Origin: Anammoximicrobium sp964486845
GTDB lineage: Bacteria > Planctomycetota > Planctomycetia > Pirellulales > Pirellulaceae
Direction of reading: 5' to 3'
DNA: 64,000 nt
Assembly: GCA_964486845.1 (NCBI GenBank)
Contig: CAZAQY010000007.1
Span: 17,295 to 81,294, forward strand
Below the pieces are notes generated by a model. That model made no database searches, was not told the DNA's origin, and saw only the letters and a list, made by a program, of their open reading frames with translations. The translations under genes were made by a program, and so were the position numbers. Of this stretch, positions 1-13,700 are shown piece after piece; position 1 is the first letter of the stretch, and every line of letters begins with the position of its first letter.

Positions 1-3000
1 ATTCGAGTACTTGGTGTACATCCTCACCGGCACCGGAACCGCGGCCGGAGTTCCGGCGGTGCCGAGCACGCTCAGGCCGGGCGTCCGCGCCGGCACCGTC
101 GGACTGGGCGGCGGCACGGTGGCCGACAAGGCGTGTCGCGAGGTGCCGTCCGTCGGCTCGCCCAGCAAGACGACGCCCAAGCCGGCGTTTACGGGTTTCA
201 ATCCGGACAGGGGCGCCGTCCGAATGGCGGCCACGATCTGATCGGCAAGATGGTCCGGGGACCGCGGATCCAGGCCGGGCCGTCCCACGGTTTTCAGGGA
301 CGTTCGGGAGACGTCGGCGGTGTACTTCGACGTCTCGGCCACGGGCTCGCCCAGCAACACGATGTCTCCACCCGGACTCACCGGATCGAGCCCCTGCAAG
401 GTGGTCGAGCGGATGGCCGCGACAATGGCCGCCGCGATCTCGGGGGTAGTACTCGCCGGGGTGGTGCTCGTGCCGCTACTGTACGGCACCGCCTTGTTGC
501 CCAAGGCCGTGCCGGGACTGCGGGCCGTGTCGTCGAATTCGAACGTCACCTGCCGCGTGCCATCGGAAAGCTTGAACGTCTGACCGTCGGCCAGGTAGGG
601 CAATCCGCTGGCGTCGGCGGCCAGACGCGGACTCCCGTCGGCATTGGTGGGGATCCGCAGACCCCAACGCGAACTGTGAAAAGCGACCACGATGTTCGGC
701 GCCGTGGTCAGACCGGCGCCGACGCGGGCATCCAAGTCGTCCAACTCAAACGTCACGTTCCGTGTGCCGTCGCCGATCGTGAACATGTCCCGGTCCTGGA
801 CCCACGGCATGCCGCTGCCGTCATCGACCAAACGCAGCACGCCTGCACGGGTAGGAATCCGCAAGCCGAATGCCGAACGTACGCCTGGCTGGGCAGGCAC
901 GCCCGGTACCACGCTGTCCGCCAGCGTCAGACTGCTGTTCGCTACGTTGACGATGTGCACGAAGGCTGTGCCGCCCAAGTGTACGCGGCCGTCGGCCAGC
1001 GGAACGGGGGCCAAGCCGAGTTGAGCCAGTTCAATCTGCGTGGCGATCTTCTCCGCGATCTCCACATTGGTGTCCGACGCGCTGAAGTCGATCACCCAGT
1101 TGTCCGGATTGCCGTCGCCATCGAGATCCACCCACTGCTTGTTGTCATCGAATTCGAAGGTCACGATCTTCGATCCGTCGTCGACCACGAAAAACTGTCC
1201 ATCCAGGATACCTTGGGATTGTCCGCTGCGTCTCAGCGTGGGGGCGCGCGAGACGTCGACGGTGTGCGCGCTGGTGCTCCCCAAGTGGACGACACCGCCG
1301 CCGACGCTTTTCGGGCTCAGCCCGATATTGGCCGACTTGAGCGCGGCGACCATGGCGTCCGCGATCTGGTCCGGCGTGTCGGTTCCGGTGAACTTGACGA
1401 GGATGTTGTCGGGGGTTCCATCCCGATTGTTGTCGGCCCACACCCCATTGCTGTCGAATTCAAACACCTTCGTCTGGGTTGGGATTCCGGGAATCGAGCG
1501 GCGGACGGTGAACGAGGCGCCGTCCGCGATGCCGCCCAAGGAACCGCCGGCGCTGGGCACGGTCAGCGTCAGCGTCTGCGGCACGCTCAGCGTATAGCCG
1601 CTATCGATCTCGAAGGTCGCGACCTGGCCCTTCTTGTCCAGAATCTCGAACGAGGCTCCATCCAGCAATTCGGTGCCAGGCTCCGCCACCACGCGGAAAT
1701 GGTCCGTATTGTTCAGTTCCACCGTGTAGACCCGGTTCGGCTCCCAAATGCCGGACAGTGGAGTAAGTACGATCGTGTCGCTGGTCGAGTTGTAACTGAA
1801 CGCATAGTCGATGCCATCCACCAGCGGGACGCCGTCCCGCTTGAGGATCACGTTGCTGGAGACGACCGTCGCGTCTTCCAAGCCTGAACCGTGTTGGGCG
1901 TCGGCCGGCGGCACGCCGTCCACCAGGCGGATGCGGAAGCTGGAGTAGGCCGCCGAGGTGCCGAATTCCAGGGCCGTCGGCGCCGGGTTCTTGTCCAACC
2001 CGTCCGCGTCGTTGTCCCGAGGACTGACCGCGGTGGCCGTCGGTCCTACGAAGTCGGAGCGGTCCACCGCTCCTCGGTCCACGAACACGAACTCGCCGAA
2101 TCCGGCCGGCGTCTCGACCTCCGGGTCGTCCACGCGCTGCTGTCCCGTCAGGTCGGTCGCCGGCGCCAAGATCGGCGAATCCGCGATCCCCAACAGGTTC
2201 CTGACCTGCTGGAGGTCGAACCGGTCCAGCAACGAACCGATCGAGCTGTCGATGGCCGGGGACAATCGCGCCAAGTAGAAATGGCCGCTGGTCACATCGC
2301 GGAACAGCGGATCCGCGGCGGCCAGGTGCAGAGCGAAGTCCTCGGTGATCTGGACAGCATTCAGGTCCGTCTGATTGCCCTGATACAACGTCCCCCCCAC
2401 CACCGTGCCGGCCGCTTCCGAACTCGCATCGACGCTGATCCCTGCGGCCAGACCGGCCGCGATGTTGTTCAAAACCGTCGGGCTCGCGTTGTCCTCGATC
2501 GAAATGCCGGCGCCCAGCCCGCCGGCAAGCGTGCTGGCGACCGTCTGCGAAAAGACGTTGAAAAACGTGGTCGGACTCTGTCGGAACGCGTTGATGTCAA
2601 ACAAGGCGCCGCCGGTCTGCCGGGCGAACTGGTCGTAAGTCTGGGCCGTGTTGCCCGCGTAGGGCGCGTCCGGATCCAGCGTGATCCCGAAGAACCGGGC
2701 GGACGCCGACCGCAGCGCAGTCAGGGCGGCTGTGAAATCCGACGTCAGGCTGTCGTCGTCCTCGTCGGTCACCATGATCGTAATGACCTGCGCACCGGGA
2801 CGGTTGAAACTGAACGTGGTTGTCGGATCAAAGGCGTTCAGCGCCTCCAGCACCGCCTGGCTGCCGTACTCGGTCGCCCCCGCCACGGGGAAGCTGTTGA
2901 AAGGACTGCCCGCCGCCACGAAGGTGCTGAACGGCACCAAGTCCTGGATCTGCTTGGGCGCACTGTTGGAATTCGCACCGGGAAACGTCACCAATCCATA

Positions 3001-6000
3001 CTGGGCGTCCACGTTTGCGGCCCGCATCTGGGCGTCGAAGGTCGGCAGTTGCCGCCGCAACTCCACAATGTCCTGCGCCAGGCTAGGCGACGTCGCGATC
3101 ATGAACACAATCTCCACCGGCGCCGCCGTGGCGTTCGGCGCGATGCCGCCGTAGATGGTGTTGTTGACGATCCGTCCGAACGGAACCGGCCCCACCTGGC
3201 CGCCCGGCGGATTCACCTCGCCCGCGAAACGGATGCCGCCGCCCTGACCCGTGGCCGGATCTCCGTTGTAGGCCAGGATATTGTTGGCGATCACCACGCC
3301 GGGCACTAGGTTTCCCGTATTCAACTTGGGCGTGTTCCGGACCGGCCCCGCGTGCGGGATGTCGCCATCCTGTCCGTCCCGCGCCCCCGGTGCGACGTCG
3401 ATCCCGTACCGCGCCGAATTCGTAATCGTGTTGCCGTGGATCAAGATCTGGCCTTGGTCGCGGAACAGATTACTGTCGCCCTGGCGGTCGTACAAGACAA
3501 AATCCGACCCCGTCGAAGCGCCGAACGTGATTTCGATCTGGTAGAAGCCCGTGTTGCCTTCGCTGCCGCTGCCCTCGATCCGGGGATCGTAGGAGCGGTT
3601 GTCTTTGCCGCTCACGCCGACGTAGTACGTCCCTGCGACGACCGGCGTGAACTCCAGGAACGGATCCAATCGCAAGAACTCGCCCGGCGCGGCGTCGTTG
3701 TCGCTGATGGCTAGTTCGTTCCCATCGCGGTCGAAGATCCGCAAAATGGCGTCCAGCGGCGAACCGATTTCGTGAGCGTCGACATCCACGCGCAAGGTTT
3801 CTCCCGCCGAAAGTGCGACCTCGAACAGATCGACGTCAAACCCCGGGCGCAACGGGAAGTTGGCGTTGTCGCCGATCATTGCGCGACCCAAGTAAGCGGG
3901 CGAGTTGATTCCGAAAATCTGGGTCTTGGTTGCGCCGGCGAACGTGTCGTTGGTCTCGGGCACGTCCGTCGCGTGCACCTGCAGCGTGACCGGGCCGAAC
4001 AGGTTGACCCGGTTGCTGGTGCTGTACATCGGACTTCCGCGGCCCGTCAACGTGCCGTCGCTGAGGGAGGCGGTCACGTCCAGTACGGCCTGCACGTCGG
4101 GCCCGTTGACGGCGTCCCGGATGCGCCGCGCGATCAGGTCGTCAGGATCGGCCGGCGTGAACGGAATGCCGATGACGCCCGGCGCCGGCGGGTTGTTGGG
4201 GATGGTGGTATCCAAGTACTCGAAATCGACATGGCGGACTCCGTCGCTGATCCGGAAGGTCTGACGGTTGGCGATGTCCAAGCCGCGCTGAACCACCAGC
4301 GTCACGCCGGCGGCCAGACGGTCGTTCGTGTCCACGCTGACCGGCACCGTTTCGTTGGTGAGATCGGACCCGCGGCGGATTTCGAGTTGGTACGCGCCCT
4401 CGATGCGCCCGGTGCCGTCCGGTCTGTCGACGAACGTTGAACTGGTGTCGGGATCGGCGTTGTTCGTCCGTTCGCCGCGTTCTGCGAAGCCGATGATGAA
4501 GTCATCCAGGTAGACGCCCTCAAACCGATTGCGCTGCCCCCGCGTCGCCGACTCGAAACCTCCCATCGCGTCGCCCGGCAAGTACGCGGTCGGATTGGGG
4601 GCGTTGGCGGCGTCGGGAAGAACGTCTTCAAAGCCCAACGGACCGGCGTCGACGACCTCGTGGCCGATGATCCGGATCAGGTCCTCGTCCTGTTTGACAA
4701 TATCCGTGGGCGTTTCCAGCCGCAAGGCCGCGCCGACGTTCGACTGGAATTGGATCTCCCAGGGGAAACCGGACGCATGATTCAGCTCCACGCGCCGTTG
4801 ATTCGCCGTGCCCCGCGCTCCCGAACTGGCTTGGATCTCCAGATTCAGCGTGCTGTTGATCGACGCGACCATGGCGGACGCTACGTCGTGGGCGGTGAAA
4901 TCAAAGCTCGGCGAGAAGCGGACCGGAATCCGGGGCGTTTGACCGCCGCGCTCTCCCGTGGCCACCAGGACCGTCGGCTCGAACTGGACGGCGAAAACCG
5001 AGGGATCGCCGCCCAAGGTCACGACGCCGTCTCCCAGATTCACCGGCTGCAAACCGGGAACGAAGTTCCGCACCGTTTGGGCCACCTGAATCGCAATGCT
5101 GTTCTGGTCGGCGCCGCCCACCACGAGTCGTTCCGGTTGCTTCGGATTCACGGTGACGGTCAGCCAGGATGCGCCGCGGATGGCCGCCGCGATCCGCTGG
5201 GCCATCTCGCGGGCCGGCGTCGGATTCTGGCGAGGAGTCGCGGTGAGATCGCCCGGATCGAACAGGATGGGATTGGGACCGGGGATCTGCGGCGTCCGCA
5301 CGTTGTCAAAGGTGAACGCCACGAGTTTCCCGGCATCGTAGAAGCTCAGTTGCTCGCCTTCGGTGTACTGGTCTCCCCGCCGGGCGGTCAGGGACGTCGT
5401 CTGGAAGGTAACCCGGAAATTGCCGGCCCGCACGGCCCCGTCATTGTCGAACTCGAACACGTAGTCCGTGCCCGTCTGCGAATTCGTAATCGTGAAGATC
5501 TCCTGGTCGATCACGCCGCCGGCTCCGCCGCCCAGTGCCGGCACGCGCAGCTGCAACGGGGCGCTTGCGGGATCCATCTCCAGGCTCGTGGTCAGTGTCA
5601 GCGCGTCGTTCTCGTCCGTGCCGCCCAAGTCGATCAGGCCGTTGGAGAGAACCGCGGGATAGATGAACAAGCCGGACACACCAGGCGACAGATGGTCGAC
5701 CGTTGCGGTTGCCAAGGCATCCCGGGGCAGCATGTCGAAATCTCCCGCCCCGGCGCGGACGATGACCGTATTGAAATTCCCCAGGGTGGCCGTCAACCGT
5801 GAAGTGGAGTCGGGTGGGTCGGCGAACACATGATTGAGCGCGTTGAAGATCCGTTGGGCCATCACCGCGGCCGGCGTGGGAGCAACCGGGTCGAACGCGA
5901 TTGGATTAGGTCCGGCAATGGTGGTTGTCCGCACGTTGTCGAACGTCACGGTGACCCAGCCGCCGCCCGCCGGATCGAAGAAGCTCAGCTGTTGCCCTTC

Positions 6001-9000
6001 CACGTACTGGTTTCCAGGCAACGCTTGGATCTTCTGGGACCACAGCTGGATGGGGATGCTCCCCGGCGTCACGACGCCGTCCTTGTCGTACTCAAACCGC
6101 ACGGTTTCCGCGCCTTCTGTCGCGTAAAAGGCCTGGCCGTCCGGGATGGGGCCGCCTTGACCGGACTGCGTCAGTCCCGGCGCGCTGGCCGTGTCGAGCC
6201 GGTGCGTGGCTGTCCCGCCGACATGGATCTTGCCGTCGCCCAAGTACTGGGCGCTCAAGCCCAGCGAGGTTCGATTGATTTGGTGGACAATCTCGCCGGC
6301 GATCTGTTGCGGAGTGCTTCCCGAAAACACACTCACGGCGGCGGCGCCGGTCGCCACCTGCCCGTCCAAGTCGAACTCGAACGTGATCGTGACGGGGAAA
6401 GTCAGGGTGTAGTTAGCCGAATTCACGCCTGCGTCCACCACCAGGTCCACCACGCCGTTGGACCGGGTGACGGGCGTCATCCCGGCGACGACACTGTCCA
6501 CTGCGTCTCGAATCCGATTCGCGACGCGGCCCCGGCTGTCCTCCGGCAAGAACGAAATGCCGATGGGCTTGATTTCTTCCGTTTCCGTGGCGCTGGGCGA
6601 AGTACTGATTACGCCGTCGCTGTCCAATTCGAAGACGTAGCGGGTAACGTAGCCCGGCGTGCCGGCCGCCTGGCAGTGGGTGACATCGTCGCCTTGGCAG
6701 ACCGAGATCTGGAACCACTCGCCGTCGGTGACGCCGCCGCTGCCGCCGCCGGCAGCGGGTACGCGCAGTTGTAGGGGGGGCAGCGACGGATCACGCAAGC
6801 TGGTCCAGCCATTGGTGATGACGAACTGGTATCCGTCGGCCAAGACGTCCGTCTGCCCTGTTTGCGACAGGTGCGTCCGCGACGTATCCAGCGTGACTTG
6901 CGTGGCAGGGTTTGAGTCGTAGGCGATCGCGCCCAGGTGGACGCGGACCGGACCGGTCGACTTGACGGGCGCCATGCCCAGCCCCGGAACATTCTGCAGC
7001 ACGGCCAAGATGCGGTCCGCCAGTTGGTCCCGGCTGTCCGTGCGCTGGAACGAGATGCGGATGTGCTGGAGCGGCTTCCCCGGAGACGACGGTGTGGGGC
7101 CTAAGACTCCGTCCGAGTCAAACTCGAAGACGAACGTCGTCGTGGGCGTGTCGATCGTAAACCGTTCCGTTGTCGCCGTGTTGTTCTCGAGGATCTTCTG
7201 GCCGCTGGTCTTCCTGTTGGGCGTGCCGAGCGGATCGTCGGCCGGTGTTTGCAGCGACAGGCGGCCGGTGCGGAACATCGCCGCAGGCGAACTAAGGGTC
7301 AGAGAGGAGTTTGCCCCGCCCCCGAGATCGATGTTTCCGGCTCCTCCCAACATCGTCGGGGAGACAAACAGCGACGATTGGTTAATGGCCTGGAGGATCG
7401 CCCGACCGATGGCTTCGGGACCGTCGGCGTTTGAAAAGGCGATCGCAATGTTGGGGACGTTCAGTATGCCAATGGCCTGATCGAATCCGACGCCGTTGGC
7501 AAAGGCGATGTCCTCGAACTCAAACGTCCGCGCCAGCGAGCCGTCGCCGAGGATGAACGTCTCGCCGTCGACGATGCCCCCGTCGGGCACGTGAATCATC
7601 AGCGGATCGGGCAATTGCATGGACAGCGTTTCGGGCAATTGCAGCGTCACGGCGGGCGAAACGCCGGGTTGGCCGTCCGGTTCGGTGAGGAACGTATATG
7701 CCTGGCTGCTGAGCGTGACGCCCGGGCCGCCGAACACGGCCACGCGGCCGCCGCTGAGCCGTCTTGTCTCCAACCCCAACTGGCTGCTCAACGGGTGGTT
7801 TGCAACCGCTGTCATCACCGCCCCAATCACGGCCTCCCGGTCGTCCGAGTCGCTGATGCTCACGGGCCAACTGACCTCTCCCACCGGCGTCGGCAGCAGG
7901 CCGCGCACCTTGTCGAACTCGAAACGGGCCGTCGCCGCGCCGTCGGTCAACGAGAACGCAGCACCATCGCGGAACGCGCTGCCACCGCTGGGCGGAACCT
8001 CCAAAACGTAGCGGACCGATTGGGTCAGCGTGCTCCCCGGGCTGATCGCCAGCGTCGAACCGCGCGAACCGCCGATCTGGACGCGGTTGCCCGTCAGCAC
8101 CGCGGGCGTCATGTTCAAGGAGGAGCGCAGCGGGTGGCTCTGCACTGCTGCGACCACCGCCCGCGCGACGCTGAGGGCGTTGTCCAGATCGGTAATCGAA
8201 ATCGCAACGGCTTCCGAGGCCAGATGAATCAGGCTGTTGTCCTTATCGAACTCGAACGTCGCCGAGATCAACCCGGAAGAGTCGGTAAGGGTGAAGTAGT
8301 CCCCATCCTCGATTCCGCCGTCGGCGACGACGCCGCCGCCGATCGGCACCGCCACGACGTACCCGCTGTCGAACTCGTAGGTTGCGGCGGCGTTCACGCC
8401 GTCCTCCAGTACGAACGAATCCTCGTCGTGGTAGTGCAACCCGTTCTCGGTGATGATGGTGGGATTGTGCAGCCACGACTCCAGGACGCTGTCCAGACTG
8501 TCCGCCACCCCCACGCGATCCATGTCGGTGTTGATCGTCACCAGGGCGCGATCCAGGGCGTTGGGATCGTTCAGGCCATACACGCCCCGGATGACGATCG
8601 GCGAAGCGCCGCCGGAACTCAGCGTGATCCCCTTCACGCCGGAAACGTTGACCAGATTGGTCCGCACCGCGCCCGGCGGGATCGAGGGGTTCTCGTAACC
8701 CAGATTGCCGTTCAGGTGCGGAGCGACCATCGGCGCCAAATCGCCGCGTGCCACTGCCTGGCGGATTGCCAACGCGATCCGCTCCGCGACGTCGTTGGCG
8801 GTCTGCTTGTCACTCACGAAGATCGGAACCACGTTCCGCGGCTGGAACGGCGAAATCCCGGCTGCAAACGTCGCCGCGAGTCCGGCGGTCCCTTCGAGCA
8901 CCACGACGTTCTCGTCGGGAAACGCTCGCTGGCTGGCGACGACGTTCAGTCCCGACCCGGAAATGGCCTGGAGCAGGCCCGGACGAGCGCCGGCTTCCAG

Positions 9001-12000
9001 GGGCGGCTGCGACTCGACCACCACCGGCGGCCCGCCATGGACGATCTCGTCCAGCGTATCCGTGGGGAAAAACGGCACGGCCAGGTTGCCGTCCGCCACG
9101 CCCGGCACGCCGGAGAGCGTCAAACTGGGGGCTGCAGCCACATCGACGGTGTGGTCCACTCCGCCGGCGGCGTCCAGGATCGCGACCAATCCGCCCTCCA
9201 GAACGGCGGCCCGCAGTTGGCTGCCGGGGAAGTTGGCCTTGATCTGCGCGTTGATTTCCTCGGCGATAAAGGACGCGATGTCCTCCGCATCCCTCGGCGT
9301 TCTCGTCTGGTTCACCCCCAGACTGCCGCTCGCCGTACCCAGCGAGTGCTCCGGCCGGGTTCCATCCAACACAATCACACCGCCCTGAACTTCTGCGTCA
9401 GCAACCTCGTGCAGACGCAGGTGCAAGTCCACGGGATCCGTCGGGGCAAACTTCACCCAGCCGTCCGTTTGTCCATCGGCGGCGTCGAGGGCCGCGATGA
9501 TCCGCTCGGCCAACTCGCCTTGGGTCGGGGGCTGGAAGCTGTTGCTGACGTTGACGGCGGCCGACGTGTCCACCGCGTGAAGGATGGTCGACTTGTCCAA
9601 GACCACCACCCCGCCGCCCGCGTTCTTGGCGTTCAATTTCAGCGCCCCGGCACGCGCCCGGATCGCCGCCGCAACGCGGTCCGCCAGCTGGTCCTGCGTC
9701 GTGAAATGATCGAACGAGATCACGTTGGAACCGCTGCCGGCCACGCCGTTATTGTCGAACTCGAACACCTCGGCCGCGACGCCGCGGCCAAAGCCGTCGG
9801 GATCGATCCGGAAGGTGTTGCCGTCGCGCACTCCACCCACGCCGCCGCCGGCGGCCGGCAGAAGAATCGTGCGGTTGTTGGCGACGTTGATCAGCAAGTT
9901 GCGGGGGCTGAGCCGCACCCCGTCCTTGTCAAACTCGAACACATACGTTGTGATCCCGTTGCTCAGGCTCATCATCTCGCCATCGCTGATCAGGCTGCCA
10001 TTCGCCGGAGTCAGAATGGTGAGGTTGTCCGCGATATTGATCGGCGTCGCATCGGGCCCGGGCTCGTCATCGATGTCAATCAACTCGCCGTCTTTGTCAA
10101 ACTCGAACGCCAGCGGCAAGTTCTCGCCGTCTCCGTCCAGGTCGACCAGGAACGTCTCCTGATCGGCGATCGCCGCCCCGCCGGCAGCCGGAACGTGGAG
10201 GATGTAGCCGCTGTCGTATTCAAATGCCTGCGTGCTGACGCCGTCGCTGACGTAGAACACGTCGCCGTCCCGCAACTGGGAACCGTCGGTGACGATGATT
10301 TCGGAATCCGTGAACAGGTTGTCCACGAACCGCAGCGTAGCGGAGCCGTCCAGGGCATCCGTGATCGTCATCTCCTCGCCGATCATCCTGGCGAGAGCCG
10401 CTCCGGTGGGCGCCACGATCGTCAGGCCGCTGTCGAACTCGAGCGTCCGCTGGCCGATCTGCACCGTTTCGCCGTCGTCGATGAACAGCCCCGCCACCGC
10501 GCGCAGCTCGAATCCCGTGGTGTTGACGTCGCCGACATTGAAGTCGCCCGCCGTGCTGAAGTCGATCCGCAAGCGGAGGTTGGTCCGTCCGGCGTACTGA
10601 TCCAGCGGCACGCGGACCTGCCGCCAATCGCGCACGTCGAACGCTTCCTGGACGTCAAAATACTGAACTTTGTCGTCCGGCGTCGTCGGGACGTGGGATT
10701 TGCCCAGATCCAGCAATTCGTTGCCTACGGTGGCGGGGGGAACCGCCGCTCCGGTGTAGGAATTGTTCGTCACCAGCAGTTGCCAGTCGCCGTTGTTGTC
10801 CGCAACATAGACCCGGAAGGCGTCCCGCATCATGGCCGAATTGGGCACCAGGGGATCATTCGGATTGCTGCTGTCGTTCTCCGTGTCCAAGTAGTAGCTG
10901 AAGTACAACACCGGCCGGTCCGCCGCCGAGTAGCCCTTCAAACTGAACTCGTTGCTGACGATCGTGCCGTAGGCCCCGCCGGGAAAATCATAGGTCCGGG
11001 GGGCGCCGTTGACGTTGCCGCGGCCGAAGTGCAGGCTCGACGTGCCCACGTCGGAGCCTTCGTGCCCCGGATCCAACTGCCGCTTGTCCACCAGGATCGT
11101 CTGGCCCTCCACGACGTTCGGGAGGATGCGCTCATCCATGGCGTCCGCATAGTTCAAGCTCGGCAAGGTTCCCGTGCGGTGGAACAGGTTCTCGTCCAGC
11201 GTGGAAAACGCCAAACCGCGCACCTCGGAGGGATGCAGCCCCGTGCTCACGCTGGTGGCCCCGTTGACAAACACCGGTTGGGCCTCGCCGCTGGTATCGA
11301 ACGCGTACAACGTTCCCGCCGCGTCGGTGGCAAACAGCATGTCCGCATACCTGCCGTTTTCCACATTCGCCGGACCGGCTGCCAGTCCGGAAAACCGGAT
11401 GCCCAGCAAGTCATCCCGCGAGGAACGAATGTAGGCCGTGCTCACGTCCCCGATCTCGCCGGACTGGTCCAGCGGGTCATCGACGCGGTACAATCCGCCC
11501 TCGTCACTCACCGCGTACAGCACCCCGTTCAACGTCGCCAGACCTCGCACCTCGCCGCCGGGTCCTTCGCCTTTCACGATCAAGGACGAGCTGTTCGTGA
11601 TGCTGCCCCGGTTCAACCGCACGTACTTCCCCCGCGCGGTGGCCTGAATGCCCAGCGGGTTGAGCGTCTGGTTGATCGCGTTGGCGATCTTGTTGGCCAA
11701 ACCGATCTGAGTGCTATCCGGCGTTCCGTCGAAGTTGACGTCGACGGTGTGGTCGACCGGCCAATCGTCCGCCCGCAAAGGAATCCGGATGTTACCTCTC
11801 GCCACCCCGTGGACGCTGGTGGTCACCTGCCGCCAGATCTCCGGCGCCCCCAGCCGGTTCATCCCGGAAAAGTCGGCGGTGACCGCGTCGGGGAAGGTGA
11901 GCCGGTCGATGAATCCGCCGGCCCCGCCGATCCGATATTCGACTTGTGCCCCGACCACCGAGGCGATTTTCGTCGCGATGATGTGGTCGGACATGTTTCG

Positions 12001-13700
12001 GCCCCTGGCATCATTCGGACCGAGAGGGTATGCGACGTTAAGCGTGTAGTCGGTCGGCATGTTATAGGTCGCCGCCAAAGCAACTCCGCCGTTGTACCAG
12101 CGGTCGTAGGCTTCCTCGATGTTGGAGATCAGGGCGAACCCAAGCCCGTGCCGAGTCACATCCAGGATTCGCGAACTTCCCGGGGTAAACACGAGCGGGC
12201 TGTCGGCATTGACGACCAGACGATCGTTGACCACTTGCGTCGTGAAGATCGGGAACAGCGGATTGATCCTGCTCAGCGTTCCGGTGATCGCTGCGCTCAT
12301 CTGGGTGACCACCTGAGCGGCATCAAACGTGTTGCGGGTGTCCGTCAGGTCGATCAGAATCGCGGGGGGAACGGCCGCTGGATTATCAAGACCCGGCCTT
12401 CCGCGAGGCGTGATGTGCGGCGTGCCCGACGTCACGCTGTGGCGGAAACTTCCCACCGGCACGCCGTCATCTCCGCCCAGATGAATGATGCCATCACCGA
12501 GATTGCGTACCGGATAGGCGAACAATGCCTGTTGGTCAATGGCGTTCGCGATGGCGTTGGCGATCTCGTCGTGTGTGTAACTTTGCTGGAAGAAGACCGG
12601 GATGTTGTTGACCGGATCCGTGAGCGTCGTATCCGTGGTCATTTCAAACACCCGTGTGCGTCCCCGACCGTCGCTGATGGTGAAGGTGTCGCCATCGACG
12701 ATCCCCTCGTCGTCATCTCCCAGGACCGTCAGCCGTGAATCCGTGGGTACGACGACCCTGGTCCTGTTGATGGTTCCGAGGTGTACTACGCCACCCGTCT
12801 GGACGGTGGGAGCGAGGTTCAAGAGGCTGGGAGCTGCGTACTTCTGAACCTCGACGAGGATCTTCGTCGCCAACTGATCGCTCCTGTCCGTGGCCAGGTA
12901 CGCGATGGGATGATTGCCCGGCGTCGTGATGCCGTTCAGGTCCATCTCGAACGTCCGGGATTGCCCCGTGACCAGGTTGCTGATGGTGAACGTGTCGCCG
13001 TCGATAACGCCTCGCCCGCCGATCGGCGGCACCTGGATGGCGTACCGCACCGGCGTTTCTAGGGTATACCCCTTGTCGAATTCGAATTCGTACCTCGTGT
13101 TCAAGTACGTTAGGGAGAAATCATCGCCGTCCGTGATCTGGGAGAAATCCACACCTTGGAGGATGGGGGCGTAACCCCCCGTACCCTCAACGCGCACTCG
13201 CTGCGTCATGGGGGTGGTCGTGACTAAATCGACCACCGAGGCCACATCCCCGACCAGCGTCACGCGATTGCCGCTCGCAAACGCTGTGACGTTAAACCGG
13301 TTGCCTGCCACGGCGGAGACCGAATTGATCTCGAGCGCCAGGTTGCTGGCCGCGGCCAAGCGGTCGACTCCGGCCCATAGCCAGTTGTATCTATTCGCGG
13401 CCGAATCTGCGGGTAGCGGAAGGGTTCGGTCGAACAGGAAGGTCCAGGCGAAGGCACCGTCGCTGATCGTCACCGAGTCGCTGGTTGCGGGCCACAGGTC
13501 GATGACGATGGTGGACCCCGTGTCAATCTGGAAAACCGTGTTATCCAACTGGAAGAAGTTGCCGTCTCGGATCGAATTCGCCCCGGCCACGTCGATCGTC
13601 TGGATGACCTCGGGCCCGGTATCGAACTCGAAGGTCGTTTGATTCGCGCCGTCCACCACGGTGAAGGTTTGGCCGTCGCGGATGTCCAGCGCATTGGCCT
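1..13700 (-). repeat. Array of FEFD-type protein repeats inside the giant gene
   Basis: The coding strand repeatedly gives units of roughly 60-120 residues with the consensus (T/V)-F-E-F-D-x-(D/N)-G, followed by a segment like DQLADRI-(6 to 12)-LGL-P and then GGG-V-HLGG. I counted more than twenty F-E-F-D or close variants, for example near 535, 1152, 1455, 5447, 6371, 7115, 7915, 8251, 9757, 9932, 10101, 13078 and 13622. The units are divergent at the DNA level, so this is an old protein-level amplification rather than a recent DNA duplication. Acidic D-x-D-G cores suggest calcium binding, which is an inference. Confidence 0.75.

Noticed and set aside
7591..12738. Plus-strand open frame of 1715 codons, and similar ones at 133-1887, 1891-3309, 13879-15660 and 17668-19479
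   Set aside because: They lie opposite the giant gene, are rich in Arg, Gln, His and Val with no domains, and result from the absence of certain codons on the coding strand.
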